Below the pieces are notes generated by a model that ran no database searches, was not told the origin of the DNA, and saw nothing but the letters and a program-made list of their open reading frames with translations. From positions 1 through 64,000 of the forward strand of contig JACKHZ010000014.1 in assembly GCA_020638735.1 (NCBI GenBank): a stretch of 64,000 nt of DNA. The letters run 5' to 3'. The position numbers and the translations under genes are program-made. Source of the DNA: Planctomycetota bacterium. Lineage in GTDB: Bacteria; Planctomycetota; UBA1135; UBA2386. Below, one piece after another: positions 1-10,906 of this stretch. Each line of letters starts with the position of its first letter. Position 1 is the first letter of the stretch.

Positions 1-1709
1 ACGTCGCCGGCCTTGCCGATCACGGAGATCACGCCGGCGTCGCGCAGGTGCTGCTGCACGAGTAGGGCTTCGACGTTGCGGCGCGTCAGCACGGCGATGT
101 GGCGCGGCAGCAGGCGATCGCCTTCGACGCGGGCCGGGCCGTCGAGTAGACGGCAGATCTCGGCGGTGACGTCGGCAGCGATCTGCGCGCGCGCTTCGCG
201 CGGGTACACGTCCCGGAAGCCGCCCTTCTTCAGTGGCTCGGTGGCTGGGACGAAGCGGAACCGCAGCGCCGCTGTGCCATCGCCGGTTACGAGCTTCTCC
301 GTCGACTTCGCGGCAGCGCGGACCTGGGGCATGCGGATGCCAGGCACGACGAAGGTCTGAGGGCGGCGAAACAGCTCGTTGACGGCTTCCACGAGTGCCA
401 CGCTGCTGCGGAAGTTCGTGCCGAGGGTGTGCCGCTGCTGCGCGTCTTCGGCTGCGGCCAGGTAGGTGCCGAGGTCTGCGCCACGGAACCCGTAGATCGA
501 CTGCTTGGGGTCGCCGACGAGGAACAGCGGCCGGCCGTGGAACGCCTCGGCGAGGATCTGGTACTGCCGTTCGTCGGTGTCCTGGAACTCGTCGATCAGC
601 GCCACCGCGAAGCGCGCCCGCAGCGCGGCCCGGACCGCCTCACTGCGCCGCGGATCGGTGACGGCACGGTGCGCGCGGACCAGCAGGTCGTCGAAGGTCA
701 ACACCGACAGGTCCTGCTTCAGGCGCTGCAGTCGGTCGTGCATGCGCAGCAACAGGAAGGACAGCAGATGCCGGCGGGCGTCCTCCCAGGCGGTCAGTAC
801 ATCGTCGCAGGCGAGCAGGAACGCCTCGCTGACGGGACGGTGACTGCGACGCAGCACCGTGGCGTCGAGGGCGCGCGGCGCCAGCTTGGTGAGCATCGTC
901 AGCTGCAGCTCCGGGTGCGTGCTCAGCTGCTCGCCGAGACGCCGGATTGCCAGCGTGGGGTCACCGGTCCACGGCGAAGTCGGCTTGCCGTCCTTGGTGC
1001 GCCACTGCAACGACTGCAGCCGATCGACGGTCTTCTGGCTCCAACTGACGCCGGCGTTGCGGATCTGGCAGCGCAACGTGTCGAGCCGGGTGTCGGGATG
1101 TGGCTCGGTCGGATCGAGCGCGACGTCGGGGTGTCGCTGCCAGGCACGATAGAGCTGTACCAGCGCAGTGGGGTCGAGCTGGGCTTCGTGCAGCACCGCG
1201 CCGAGCGTCGGACTGTCGAAGCGTCGCAGGTCGCGCAGCGCGTCGGCGGCGGCCGCGTTCCACAATGGTGACTCGTCCACTGCGAACTCGAGGTCGAACG
1301 GCTCGTGGCTCTCGAACGCGGCCTCGTCGAGCAGCTGCTTGCAGAACGAGTGGATCGTCGTCACCGAGGCACGGTCGAAGTCCTCGAGGGCGAGGCGCAG
1401 CTTGTCGGCGCCCTTCTTGCCGTGCTTCCCGAGGCCTTGGAAGAACCCGTCGCGGTCGCGCTCGCCGCGGCAGACCGCCAACGCTCGGGACAGCCCATCG
1501 CGCAGCCGGTTCTTCAGTTCGTCGGCTGCCGCCACCGTGAATGTCACGACCAACACCTGGTCGATGCCCGTCACGACGTCCTCCAACAACATGCGCAGCA
1601 GGATGCCGGTGATGGTGTAGGTCTTGCCGGTGCCAGCACTGGCTTCGAGCAGCGCAGTGCCCTCGTCGAGGGGCTCGTCGGCGATGCGGAACTCGGGATG
1701 CGCGTTCAT
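1..1709 (-). CDS. recB: RecBCD nuclease, RecB subunit, N-terminal part (cut by window edge)
   Basis: The frame is open from the ATG at 1707-1709 to the left edge, giving about 569 residues with no stop, so the C-terminal nuclease half lies outside. I see a UvrD/RecB-type SF1 helicase: Walker A with ASAGTGKT at residues about 23-30, Walker B LIDEFQD, and a following GDPKQSIYGFRGAD motif. In the family this subunit is the 3'-5' helicase and nuclease that processes double-strand ends with RecC and RecD. The start overlaps the recC stop in an ATGA (1706-1709), which implies translational coupling. A recD gene would be expected further left but cannot be seen. The alternative, AddA, is less likely because the upstream partner resembles RecC rather than AddB. 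Confidence 0.9.
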   Translation of the reverse strand, partial: MNAHPEFRIADEPLDEGTALLEASAGTGKTYTITGILLRMLLEDVVTGIDQVLVVTFTVAAADELKNRLRDGLSRALAVCRGERDRDGFFQGLGKHGKKGADKLRLALEDFDRASVTTIHSFCKQLLDEAAFESHEPFDLEFAVDESPLWNAAAADALRDLRRFDSPTLGAVLHEAQLDPTALVQLYRAWQRHPDVALDPTEPHPDTRLDTLRCQIRNAGVSWSQKTVDRLQSLQWRTKDGKPTSPWTGDPTLAIRRLGEQLSTHPELQLTMLTKLAPRALDATVLRRSHRPVSEAFLLACDDVLTAWEDARRHLLSFLLLRMHDRLQRLKQDLSVLTFDDLLVRAHRAVTDPRRSEAVRAALRARFAVALIDEFQDTDERQYQILAEAFHGRPLFLVGDPKQSIYGFRGADLGTYLAAAEDAQQRHTLGTNFRSSVALVEAVNELFRRPQTFVVPGIRMPQVRAAAKSTEKLVTGDGTAALRFRFVPATEPLKKGGFRDVYPREARAQIAADVTAEICRLLDGPARVEGDRLLPRHIAVLTRRNVEALLVQQHLRDAGVISVIGKAGD

Positions 1710-4700
1710 CCGACGTGCTCCTGCAACGCGGTCAGCAGCGGCATCCAGATTTTCTCGACGAGGTGCAGGAATTCGCCGGTCTGGTGCTCGCCGAACGGAT
1801 CGCGGTCGCGCATGCACAGCGCGGTGTCCACGTCGCCGAGGTCGCTCGCATACGGCCGATCCTCGTCGAGCTGGAACTTCCTCCAGGCGGCGCGCAGCGC
1901 GTCGTCGACGTCCTTGCCCCTCTTGTCGAGCGCCTCGGCGGCGGCGAACGAGGCGTGCTCGAAGAACTCGATCGGCCGGCGCACGCCACGGCGGTACCAG
2001 GCTATCAGCGTACCGAGGCGCTGCACGGCTTCGGCGTCGGTGATCGACGCGTAGCGTCGCGCGCCGTCGCTGGTGAAGATCAGGGTGACTTCCGGCCACG
2101 ACGCCCCGTCGCTTCGTTCCGGCTGCTGCCGTTGCACGGCGACCAGCAGGTGCCGCAGCCAGGCGCGGAGTCGGTCCTTGGCCTTCAGCTTGCTGGCGCG
2201 CAGGTAGACCAGGGCCTGATCGGTGAAGCCGTCGAGCTCCCCCTGCACGTGCGCGGGCGCGCCATCGGCGTCGACCAGTCGCACGTCGATGCGCCGCGAG
2301 CGTGCGCCGGCGAGCAGGTGCGCCTGCTGCTCGAGGTGTTCGTTCTCGGCGCGCACGTGATGCAGGGCGACCTCGCCGGCGAAGCCGACCGGCAGCATGC
2401 CCTCGGCACGGGCGAGGCGCAGCGGGTCGTCGTTGCCGTGCTCGCCGCGGCGCGCGCGCTGCACTGCCTCGTCCTGGAGCCGGTAGCGCGCCAGGTTGTC
2501 GAGCAGGAACGGTTCGTCCTCCTCCTCGGCGTCGTCGCGGCCGCGAACGCGCAGCCCGAGCGACTCGCGCAGGAAGGTTCGGCTCGGGTTCCACCAGAAC
2601 TTCAGCAGATCGTCGAGCGCGATCGAGTCGTCGGGGTCGCTGTCCAGCACCAGATCGGTCTCCGGCGGACACCACGGGGCGGCGCCCGTGCGTCGGCTGT
2701 GCGGCGTCGCGACCGGTAGCTCCTGGAACGTGAACAACCGCGGATCCTCGCCCGCGTAGCGCAGACTCCACGGCTGCAGCGGGTGCTGCACGACGACGTG
2801 CTCGCGCGCCGGCCGTCCATCGCTCGTCTCGCAGGTGCGGTCGAGGTGGTCGAGCAGCTCCGACAGCACCACCGACGGCGCGCCTTCGGCGTTGTCCTTG
2901 GCGGAGTGGCCGACGAACGTCAGGTGCAGGCGGTCGCGCGCGGCGAGCAGCAGGTCGAGGAACAGCTGGCGGTCGTCGAGCCGGCGGTTGCGGTCGCCGG
3001 GTCGCGGCGCCTGCGCCATCAGGTCGAACGGGGCCGGGCGGTCGCGGCGCGGGAACGACGCGTCGTCGAGGCCGCACAGGAACAGGCAGCGCACCGGCAC
3101 CGCGCGCATCGGCAGCATCGCCGCGATCGTGATCGATCCGCCGAGGAAGCCGCGCGACGGCGCGCCCTGGCCGAGCGCGTCGTCGAGCCAGTCGCGCAGC
3201 ACCGCCAGCGACACCGGCTCGTCGTGCTGCGCGGTGCGGGCCTGCGCGCGCAGGGCGACGGTCGCCCGTTGCAGCTGGCGCAGCGCGTCGGCGTCGTCGC
3301 CGCTGCCGGTGCCGCTGGTGTCGGCGGCGAACAGCGTCGTCACCAGCTGGTCGACGAGCTCGGCCCAGCTGGACAGCGGGCGCGGCCGTTCGACGTCGTC
3401 GAGCAGCGCGAACAGCGTGCGCACGTAGCCGAGGAAGCGCTGCAGCAGGTCGGCGCGCGACTCGGTGACGTCGCCGACCGGGGCGCGGTCGAGCAGCAGC
3501 CGGTCGAGCGGGCCGGTCAGGCTGCCGAGCAGCAGCCGTTCGAGCCCCTGCCGCCAGGAGTTGTCGGCGAACGCCGGCAGGTCGAAGCGCCGTTCGCGCG
3601 ACGCGGCGTCGCGGCCCCAGCGGATGCCGGCGTTCTGGCACAGGTGCCGCAGCTGCGGCACGTCGTTGGCGAACAGGCCGAAGCGGTGCTGCACGGCCGG
3701 CGTCTCGAGAAGGTGCAGCACGTCGGCGACGGTCAGGCGCGTGCGCACGAGGTCGAGCGTCAGCAGCAGCGCGCGGCAGATCGGCAGCTCGCGCGCCGGG
3801 TGGCGATCGGCGACGTGGAACGGCAGCTGGTGCTGCAGCGGGCCGAACACCGCCTGCGCGTACGGCGCGTAGCGGTCGATGTCGGGCACCAGCACGAGGA
3901 AGTCGCGCGGCTGCAGCGATTCGTCGTCGGTCATCGCGCGCGCGATCTGATCGCGCACGACCTCGAGCTCGCGCTGTGGGCCGTGGCAGTCGTGCACCCG
4001 CAGCGACGGGTCGTCGCCGGCGAGGCGGAAGCGCTCGGCGCCGCGTTCGCTGCGGTCGAACGCCGCTACGACGTCGGCCTGCACGCAGCGCAGCAGGTCG
4101 CGCGGCGCGCTCGTCGCGTCGAGCGTGTCGGCGAGGTCGTCGAGGTCGATGCGCTCGAGCCGGGTCGCGCCGACGCCGCCCTCGCCCGCGGCCTCGACGT
4201 CGACGAGGCGGTCCTGGAACTCGCGGCTCTCGGCGCCGAAGCGGGCGAGCAAGGCGTTCTCGCCGACGCGAGTGCGGCGCGCGCGCAGGTCGCCGACGTA
4301 GTGCGGCGTCGGCTGCGGCACGAACAGCTGCACCGGCACGCGGCTGGCGATCTGCTGCAACAGCGACAGGAAGGCCGGCGGCATCGTCGAGACGCCGAAC
4401 ACCGCGAGCCGCGGCGGCAGGTGGGCGGCGCACCACGCGGCGTCGTCGAGGCGGCGGCGCAGGAAGGCGAGGCGGCGGGCCGGTTCGTCGGGCGGCGCGG
4501 CGGGGCCGTCGTCGGCGAGCTCGGCGAACAGCAGCGGCGTGGCGTCAACGCGGGCCCGCCGCGCGGGGCGACGGGACGGCAGCGACATGCCGGCGTCCCG
4601 CAGCAGCGCGCGCCACAGCGCTGCCTGCCACGGCGCGTGCGGGCCGAGCTTCGCCTCGTCGTGACCGGCGGCGAACGCCGCCAGCAGGTCGTCGCGGTAG

Positions 4701-5109
4701 AGCTGATAGTCGTCAGAAGCACGCGGCGAGGCGGCGACACAGCTGCAGGCGCTTCCTGCCGTCGGGGTCGTCGCGGCAGTAGTGCAGCCGCGCCGAAGCT
4801 CTGGTCGTCGGTGCCGCAGAGGCGCCAGAGCCGCCAGAGGAGCACCTCGCGGGCGAACGGGTCGCCGTCGGCGGCGGCGGCGTCGGCAGCGCACAGGCAG
4901 TGCAACCACGCGCCGAGGAACGCGCATGTCGAGGCCGGCGGCGATGCCGAGTTGCTCGGCGAGGCGCAGCTCGAAACCAGCGCGCGACGCCCTGGCCCGG
5001 CACGAGGATGGTCTCGCTGCGCATCCGGTCGCCTCGGCGCGCGCAGCGTCTCCAGCAGCGCGTCGAACAGCGCTTCGAGTCGATGACCGGTGACGACCGT
5101 GAGGCCCAC
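1706..5109 (-). CDS. recC: RecBCD nuclease, RecC subunit (N-terminal part frameshifted)
   Basis: From about position 4710 down to 1706 the frame is intact and encodes some 1000 residues of a RecC-type protein, the Chi-recognition subunit of RecBCD with an inactivated helicase fold. The expected N-terminus begins at the GTG at 5107-5109 (MGLTVVTGHRLEALFDALLETL), but it can only be followed by changing frame five times. The changes lie near 5035-5040, 4974-4976, 4919-4923, 4785-4790 and 4712-4717, and each is consistent with one extra base. Removing them leaves about 1132 residues, a normal RecC length, with conserved pieces such as RSETILVPGQGVARW and FLGAWLHCLC. A shorter product starting at 4927 in the last frame would have a nonsense N-terminus. 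The stop overlaps the recB start by 4 nt. Confidence 0.85.
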
Positions 5110-5175
5110 GCGGAGGAACCTAGCGGCGTGATCTGGCGAGGGCGAGCGGGTGGCGAGGAAACGTCGCCAGCGGCT

Positions 5176-7125
5176 TCAGTGTCCGCAGCAGCCGCCCGCG
5201 CCCGGCGTCGTCGTGGGGCGCGGTGCGCCATCGTCGCGCCGTGCTGCCGCCCTGGTCGGTGGCTTCCTGGTTGGTGGTTCCCAGGTCCGTGGTCTTCGTG
5301 GTGGTGGTGGTGGTGGTGGTGGTGGCCGTGCCGTGCCCGTCACCGTGGTCGTGCCGCAGCCGCCGCCCTCGCCATCAGCGAGTTGGCCGGCGATTCGAAC
5401 AGGCGCTCGAGGAACGGGCGCACGCCTGCCAGCAGGGACCACCAGCAACACCGCGGCGAGCAGCGTCAGCCAGATCCAGCCAGTGTGGCGTCGTGCGCGT
5501 GCGCCGTCGAAGGCCAATGCGCAGGCGACGGGATCAACCAGTTCGCCAGGTAGCCGAGGGCGACTGCGCCAATCCACATGGCGACGGCGAACACGAATGC
5601 GGTGCGGCCGCCGTGCAGCCTGGCGAGCACGCCGAACGTGGTGACGTTGGTCGCCGGACCGGTGAGCAGGAACGCCAGCACGGCGCCGGGCGACAGGCCC
5701 TGCACGAGCAGCATCGCGGCGAGCGGCGTGCTGCCCGTGGCGCAGACGTAGATCGGCAGGCCGAGCAGCGCGGCGACGGGCACGTCGAGGCCGGGCGGCA
5801 GCCCCGCGATCCAGTCGCGGTCGACGTAGGGCATCAGCATCGCCGACAGCACCAGGCCGGCGAGGATCCACGTCGCGGTGTTGTCGACGGCGGGCCCGAA
5901 GCCGAACTGCACCGCGGTGGCGAGCGGCTGCCGAGGCCGCCCTGCTGGCCGGCCGGCAGCTGAGTCCTCGGCGCCGGCGTCCGGCGACGGCCCTGCGTCG
6001 GCGCGACCGCGCAGCGCGCCACCAGCGTGCCGACACCGAGCGCCAGCACCGCGGCCATGCCGACGCGCACCAGCGCCACCTCGCCGCCCATGAGCTGCCA
6101 CGTGAGCGCCACGGCGGCGAGTTCGAGTTCGGGCGTCGCCACCAGGAACGCGATCGCCGCGGTGATCGCGGTGCCCTGGCGGATCAGTTCGCGGTAGATC
6201 GGCACCACGCCGCACGAGCACACGGGCAGCGGCAGGCCGACGGCGACGCCGCGCAGCGCCTGCATCAGCACGGGGCCCTTGGTCATGCGGCGCAGCCAAT
6301 TGGCCGGCAGGAACGCGTGGCACAGGCCGACCAGCAGGAACGCGAGCAGCAGCGCCGGCGCCGATTCGAGCGCGAGCCGCAGGAACACGTCGAGCGGCGC
6401 GTGTTTGGCCTGCTCGGGGAAGTGGTCGTGGATCACGATCCACAGCACGACCGCGGCGATCGCGGCGCCGCCGACCGAGGCGATGCGGAAGCGGCCCTGT
6501 TCGCGCGGCGCGGGGATGTGGGAGTGCAGCACGACGTGCAACAGCGAGCCCACTAGCAGGCCCTGTAGCAGCGCGAGGCCGCCTTGCGAGCTGTCGGTCA
6601 ACATCGCGTCACCGACAGAAGTAGCCGAACAGCGTCGCCACCACCGCTGACCGCCGTGACCATCACCGCGGCGCGCACGCCGAGCGTGCGCGGCACGATC
6701 CACCAGATGCCGACGCCCTCGGGGATGCGGTGCAGGATGATCGCCCAGGCGGTGACCTCGTGCAGGTGGTCGTGGTCGCCGTGGTGTTCGATGTGGCTGC
6801 CGTCGGTGAGGAACAGCCCGTCGAGGCACGCGTGCGCGGCGATGCCGAACAGCGCCAGCAGCAGCACCGTCTTGCGCATGCCGCCCTCGCCGTGGTGCAG
6901 CGTTCGCTCGGCGACGGCCGGCAGCACGAAGCCGAGCAGCGCCAGCGGCAGCACCAGCCAGCCGCCCTGTTCGGCCGATTCGGGCAGCAGGTGCAGCAGC
7001 GCGAAGCCGCTGATCGTGATCAGGCAGAAGCTGTCGAGCACGACCGTCGACCAGGCATGCGAACGCGCGAGCAGGACCAGCAGCGGTCCGGCGGCGAGGG
7101 CCAGGAAACTCAGCAGCAGCAGCAC
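5176..7125 (-). pseudogene. ZIP-type metal transporter fused to DUF318/YraQ-type permease, frameshifted
   Basis: The N-terminal part (7125-6640) reads as a ZIP-family transporter with His-rich HHGDHDHLHE and HRIPEGVG helices. It continues without an intervening stop position into GDAMLTDSSQGGLALLQGLLVGSLLHVVLH and then a DUF318-type permease carrying the PLPVCSCGVVPIYRELI Cys motif and the LTGPATNVTT helix. The C-terminus is His-rich and ends in GGCCGH. The frame changes about six times (near 6642, 6617, 6020, 5485, 5440 and 5345), with insertions and deletions that cancel to zero, so an intact product would have about 649 residues. ZIP proteins import divalent metals; DUF318 permeases are linked to Cu/Zn efflux or thiol/arsenite export. 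I label it pseudogene only because it is not translatable as written. Sequencing error is at least as likely. It lies 54 nt after the sigma gene, probably co-transcribed. Confidence 0.65.
5298..5325. repeat. (GTG)n/(CAC)n microsatellite
   Basis: About nine tandem GTG units on the plus strand. Read on the minus strand they are CAC units inside the 3' end of the permease gene, where the correct frame would give a poly-His stretch, a plausible metal-binding tail. Slippage here could explain one of the local frame losses. Confidence 0.85.
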
Positions 7126-7179
7126 GGTCCTGGAGCGTAGGCCATCAGCAGCGACGGCAACAGCGCGCGCTGCCGCCGG

Positions 7180-7704
7180 TCAGCCGGGCTGGTGGGCCGC
7201 CAGCACGCCGCGCAGCACGGCGCGCGCCCGGTGCAGACGCGAGCGCACGGTGCCGACGGGCAGGCAGAGCCGTTCGGCGACGCCCGCGTAGTCGACCGCC
7301 TGCAGCGCGAACAGCTCCCACGCCGCGCGCTGCTCCGGCGGCAGCGCGTCGACGCCGCGTTGCAGCGCCTCGCCGAGCTCGTGGGCGATCGCCACGTGCA
7401 GCGGGTTGTCGCAGTCGGCGTGCAGCGCGCAGTGCTGCGACGCGGTGTGTTCGTGGCGGCGGCGGCGGGCCAGCGTGCGGCGCAGCTGCCGGCAGCGCAG
7501 CACCACGGCGCGCACCAGCCACGCGCGCGGCTCGTCCGGCGGCGTCGCGAGCGCGGTCAGCGCGAGGTGCGCCTCCTGCACGACGTCGTCGGCGAGGTGG
7601 TCGCAACCGAGCAGGCGACGGGCGACGGCGCGCGCGCGCGGCAGGTGGGGGGCGCCGAGGTCGGCGGGAACGACGGACGGAACGGGCGAGGCCGTGCAGG
7701 ACAC
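7180..7704 (-). CDS. ECF-type RNA polymerase sigma factor
   Basis: A 174-residue protein with sigma region 2 (LLGCDHLADDVVQEAHLAL, residues about 30-50) and region 4 (ALPPEQRAAWELFALQAVDYAGVAERLCLPVGTVRSRLHRAR), typical of extracytoplasmic-function sigma factors in length and domain content. I chose the GTG at 7702-7704 because a GGAGG sits 5 nt upstream; the longer in-frame extension to 8046 has low-complexity Arg/Pro composition and overlaps the upstream gene. No classical anti-sigma with a zinc-binding HxxxCxxC motif is adjacent; the upstream His/Cys-rich membrane protein is a candidate partner. Position between metal transporters suggests control of metal homeostasis. This is inference from context. 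Confidence 0.85.
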   Translation of the reverse strand: MSCTASPVPSVVPADLGAPHLPRARAVARRLLGCDHLADDVVQEAHLALTALATPPDEPRAWLVRAVVLRCRQLRRTLARRRRHEHTASQHCALHADCDNPLHVAIAHELGEALQRGVDALPPEQRAAWELFALQAVDYAGVAERLCLPVGTVRSRLHRARAVLRGVLAAHQPG

Positions 7705-7789
7705 GGGAACCTCCAACGATGCGGGGCGACCGCGACGCGCGGCGCGCCTGGGCAGCGGCGCCGCGTTCGCGGGGAACAGGGACGGGCCT

Positions 7790-8224
7790 TCAGCAGCTCC
7801 GGCTCGGCGGCGCCGTGTCAGGCGGCCAGCGCGCGGCGACGGGCGCCGGCAGTCGCGCCGTGCGCGGCTGCGCCAACGTCGCCGTCGGGGCCGCGCTCGG
7901 CAGCGCCGGCGGCAGCGCGGCGCAGGCGCCGGGCGTTCCGAGCTCGACCTCGCAGGCGACGCAGAAGTGGCCGTGCCCGACCTCCGCTGCGTCGATCTGG
8001 CCGTCGCCGGGGGCGGTCGTCGGCGCCGGTGTGTGCACGTGACCACAGCAGCAGACTGCGGCGACCGCGCCGTCGTGGTCCGCAGCAGGCCCGGCCAAGT
8101 GCCGGTGGCCGTGGTGGTCGTGCAGCGCCGGCAGCAGGATCCGCAGCAGCAGCGCCAACACCGCGAGGCACGCCGCCGCGCGGGCGACGGGTTCGCGGAC
8201 GGCGGGTGGCGGGCGGCGGGTCAC
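7790..8224 (-). CDS. His/Cys-rich membrane protein, DUF2946-like
   Basis: A protein of about 144 residues with one hydrophobic N-terminal helix (ACLAVLALLLRILLPAL), followed by His-rich DHHGHRHL, a CCCGHVH cluster and HGHFCVAC, then a Pro/Ala-rich tail. This layout, a single helix followed by spaced His and Cys pairs, resembles DUF2946 proteins, often found beside copper or cobalt genes. It is not a firm match. The start is uncertain: the GTG at 8222-8224 leaves a sensible membrane protein, while an ATG near 8287 would add a non-hydrophobic segment. It precedes the sigma gene by 85 nt on the same strand. It may sense or bind metal at the cell envelope and could act as an anti-sigma-like partner. 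That role is a guess from position. Confidence 0.6.
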   Translation of the reverse strand: MTRRPPPAVREPVARAAACLAVLALLLRILLPALHDHHGHRHLAGPAADHDGAVAAVCCCGHVHTPAPTTAPGDGQIDAAEVGHGHFCVACEVELGTPGACAALPPALPSAAPTATLAQPRTARLPAPVAARWPPDTAPPSRSC

Positions 8225-8340
8225 GGCGCGGAACGGTAGGTCCGCCCCGCTGGCGCCGCAAGTTCGGGTCGCCGACCCGTCCCGCATGGAATCTGCGCGA
8301 AGTTGGAACCCGGCGGCGGCGAGCGGCACCCGGCAGGCAG
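8225..8340. promoter_or_regulatory. Divergent control region of the metal island
   Basis: A 116-nt gap between the His/Cys-rich membrane gene (minus) and the porin gene (plus), where promoters for both arms must lie. It holds a short inverted repeat (CGGGT, 5-nt loop, ACCCG, near 8265-8280) and two similar AAGTT elements. I see no AT-rich Zur or MntR-type palindrome. Confidence 0.35.
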
Positions 8341-9825
<1,485 letters not shown>

Positions 9826-9826
9826 G

Positions 9827-10906
9827 ATGAACGACCTCCTGCATCGGGTCACGCGCCGCGTCGCGTGGTGGTTCGCGGCCGCGCTGCTGTTGCCGCTCGC
9901 CCGGCCATGTGCACAAGAAGCGCCGCCGCTGCACCGCGTCGTCACCACGACCACCGACCTGGCGGCGCTGGCGCGGGCGGTCGGCGGCGACCGCGTGGTC
10001 GTCACGTCGCTGACGCACGGCCCGCAGGACCCGCACTACATCGACCCGCGGCCGAGCATGCTGCACGCGGTGCGCGAGGCGGAGCTGCTGCTGTTGACCG
10101 GCCGTCAGCTCGAGTCCGGCTGGCTGCCGGTGCTGCTGCAGAACGGCCGCAACCCGGCGGTGACGAACGGGCAGCTCGGCTACTTCGACGCCAGCCGGTT
10201 CGTGCGCGCGATGGGCGTGCCAGGCGCCGGCGTCGATCGCAGCGCCGGCGACCTGCACCCGAGCGGCAATCCGCACTACCTGCTCGACCCGCTGTGCGGG
10301 CTGCAGGTCGCCGCGCAGCTGCGCGATCGCTGCGCGGCGCTGTGGCCGGCGGACAAGGCGCACTTCGCGGCCGGCTTCGACGCGCTGCGACGGCGGTTGG
10401 CGGTGGCGATGGTCGGCGAGCGGCTGGCGGCGCTCTACGACCACGACGCCGAGTTGCTGGCCGAGGCGTTCGCCGACGGCAAGCTGGTGCCGCTGCTGCA
10501 AGAACAGGGCGACCTCGACGCGCTCGGCGGCTGGTTCGGCCGCATGCAGCCCTTGCGCGGCAGCCAGGTGGTCGTCGACCACGACCTGTGGCCGTACTTC
10601 GCCCAGCGCTTCGGCCTCTCGGTGTTCGGCTTCGTCGAGCCGAAGCCGGGCGTCACGCCGTCGACCTCGCACCTCGAGCAGCTGGCGCAGCGCATGCGCG
10701 ACGGCGAGGTCAAGGTGGTGCTGTCGTCGCCGTACTTCCCGGTGCAGTACGCGCGCACGCTGGAGAAGAGCGCCGGCGCGGTGGTCGCGGCGATGGCGCA
10801 CCAGCCCGGCGCGCGCGACGGCACCGACGACTACGTGGCGTTCGTCGACCATGACGTCACCGCCGTGGCGGCGGCGCTGGAGAAGGCGAGGCAGGCGGGC
10901 GATTGA
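9827..10906 (+). CDS. Metal ABC transporter, periplasmic substrate-binding protein (ZnuA/TroA family)
   Basis: A 359-residue protein with a signal peptide (hydrophobic AWWFAAALLLPLARPCA). It is a cluster A-I metal-binding protein: VVTTTTDLAALARAVGG at the mature N-terminus, a His-containing HGPQDPHYIDPRPS loop, GNPHYLLDP, and DHDLWPYFAQRFGL near the third ligand site. The family delivers Zn2+ or Mn2+ to a ZnuCB-type permease; ligands here (several His plus Asp) fit Zn or Mn equally. The ATG follows the porin stop by one base, and its own stop overlaps the TTG of the ATPase gene, so the cluster is one operon. Confidence 0.88.
   Translation: MNDLLHRVTRRVAWWFAAALLLPLARPCAQEAPPLHRVVTTTTDLAALARAVGGDRVVVTSLTHGPQDPHYIDPRPSMLHAVREAELLLLTGRQLESGWLPVLLQNGRNPAVTNGQLGYFDASRFVRAMGVPGAGVDRSAGDLHPSGNPHYLLDPLCGLQVAAQLRDRCAALWPADKAHFAAGFDALRRRLAVAMVGERLAALYDHDAELLAEAFADGKLVPLLQEQGDLDALGGWFGRMQPLRGSQVVVDHDLWPYFAQRFGLSVFGFVEPKPGVTPSTSHLEQLAQRMRDGEVKVVLSSPYFPVQYARTLEKSAGAVVAAMAHQPGARDGTDDYVAFVDHDVTAVAAALEKARQAGD

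Noticed and set aside
4711..4719. TTCTGAC in recC resembling the prfB programmed +1 frameshift site
   Set aside because: Four other shifts in the same gene have no slippery or stop context, so programmed frameshifting does not explain the pattern.
2783..5086. Long open frame on the plus strand opposite recC
   Set aside because: Arg/Gln/Val-rich low-complexity product, mirror of the coding strand; a GC-bias artefact. The same holds for the long frames opposite the histidine kinase (14922-17180), atpA/atpD (34259-36898), cheA (39343-42174) and the permease (48091-51207).
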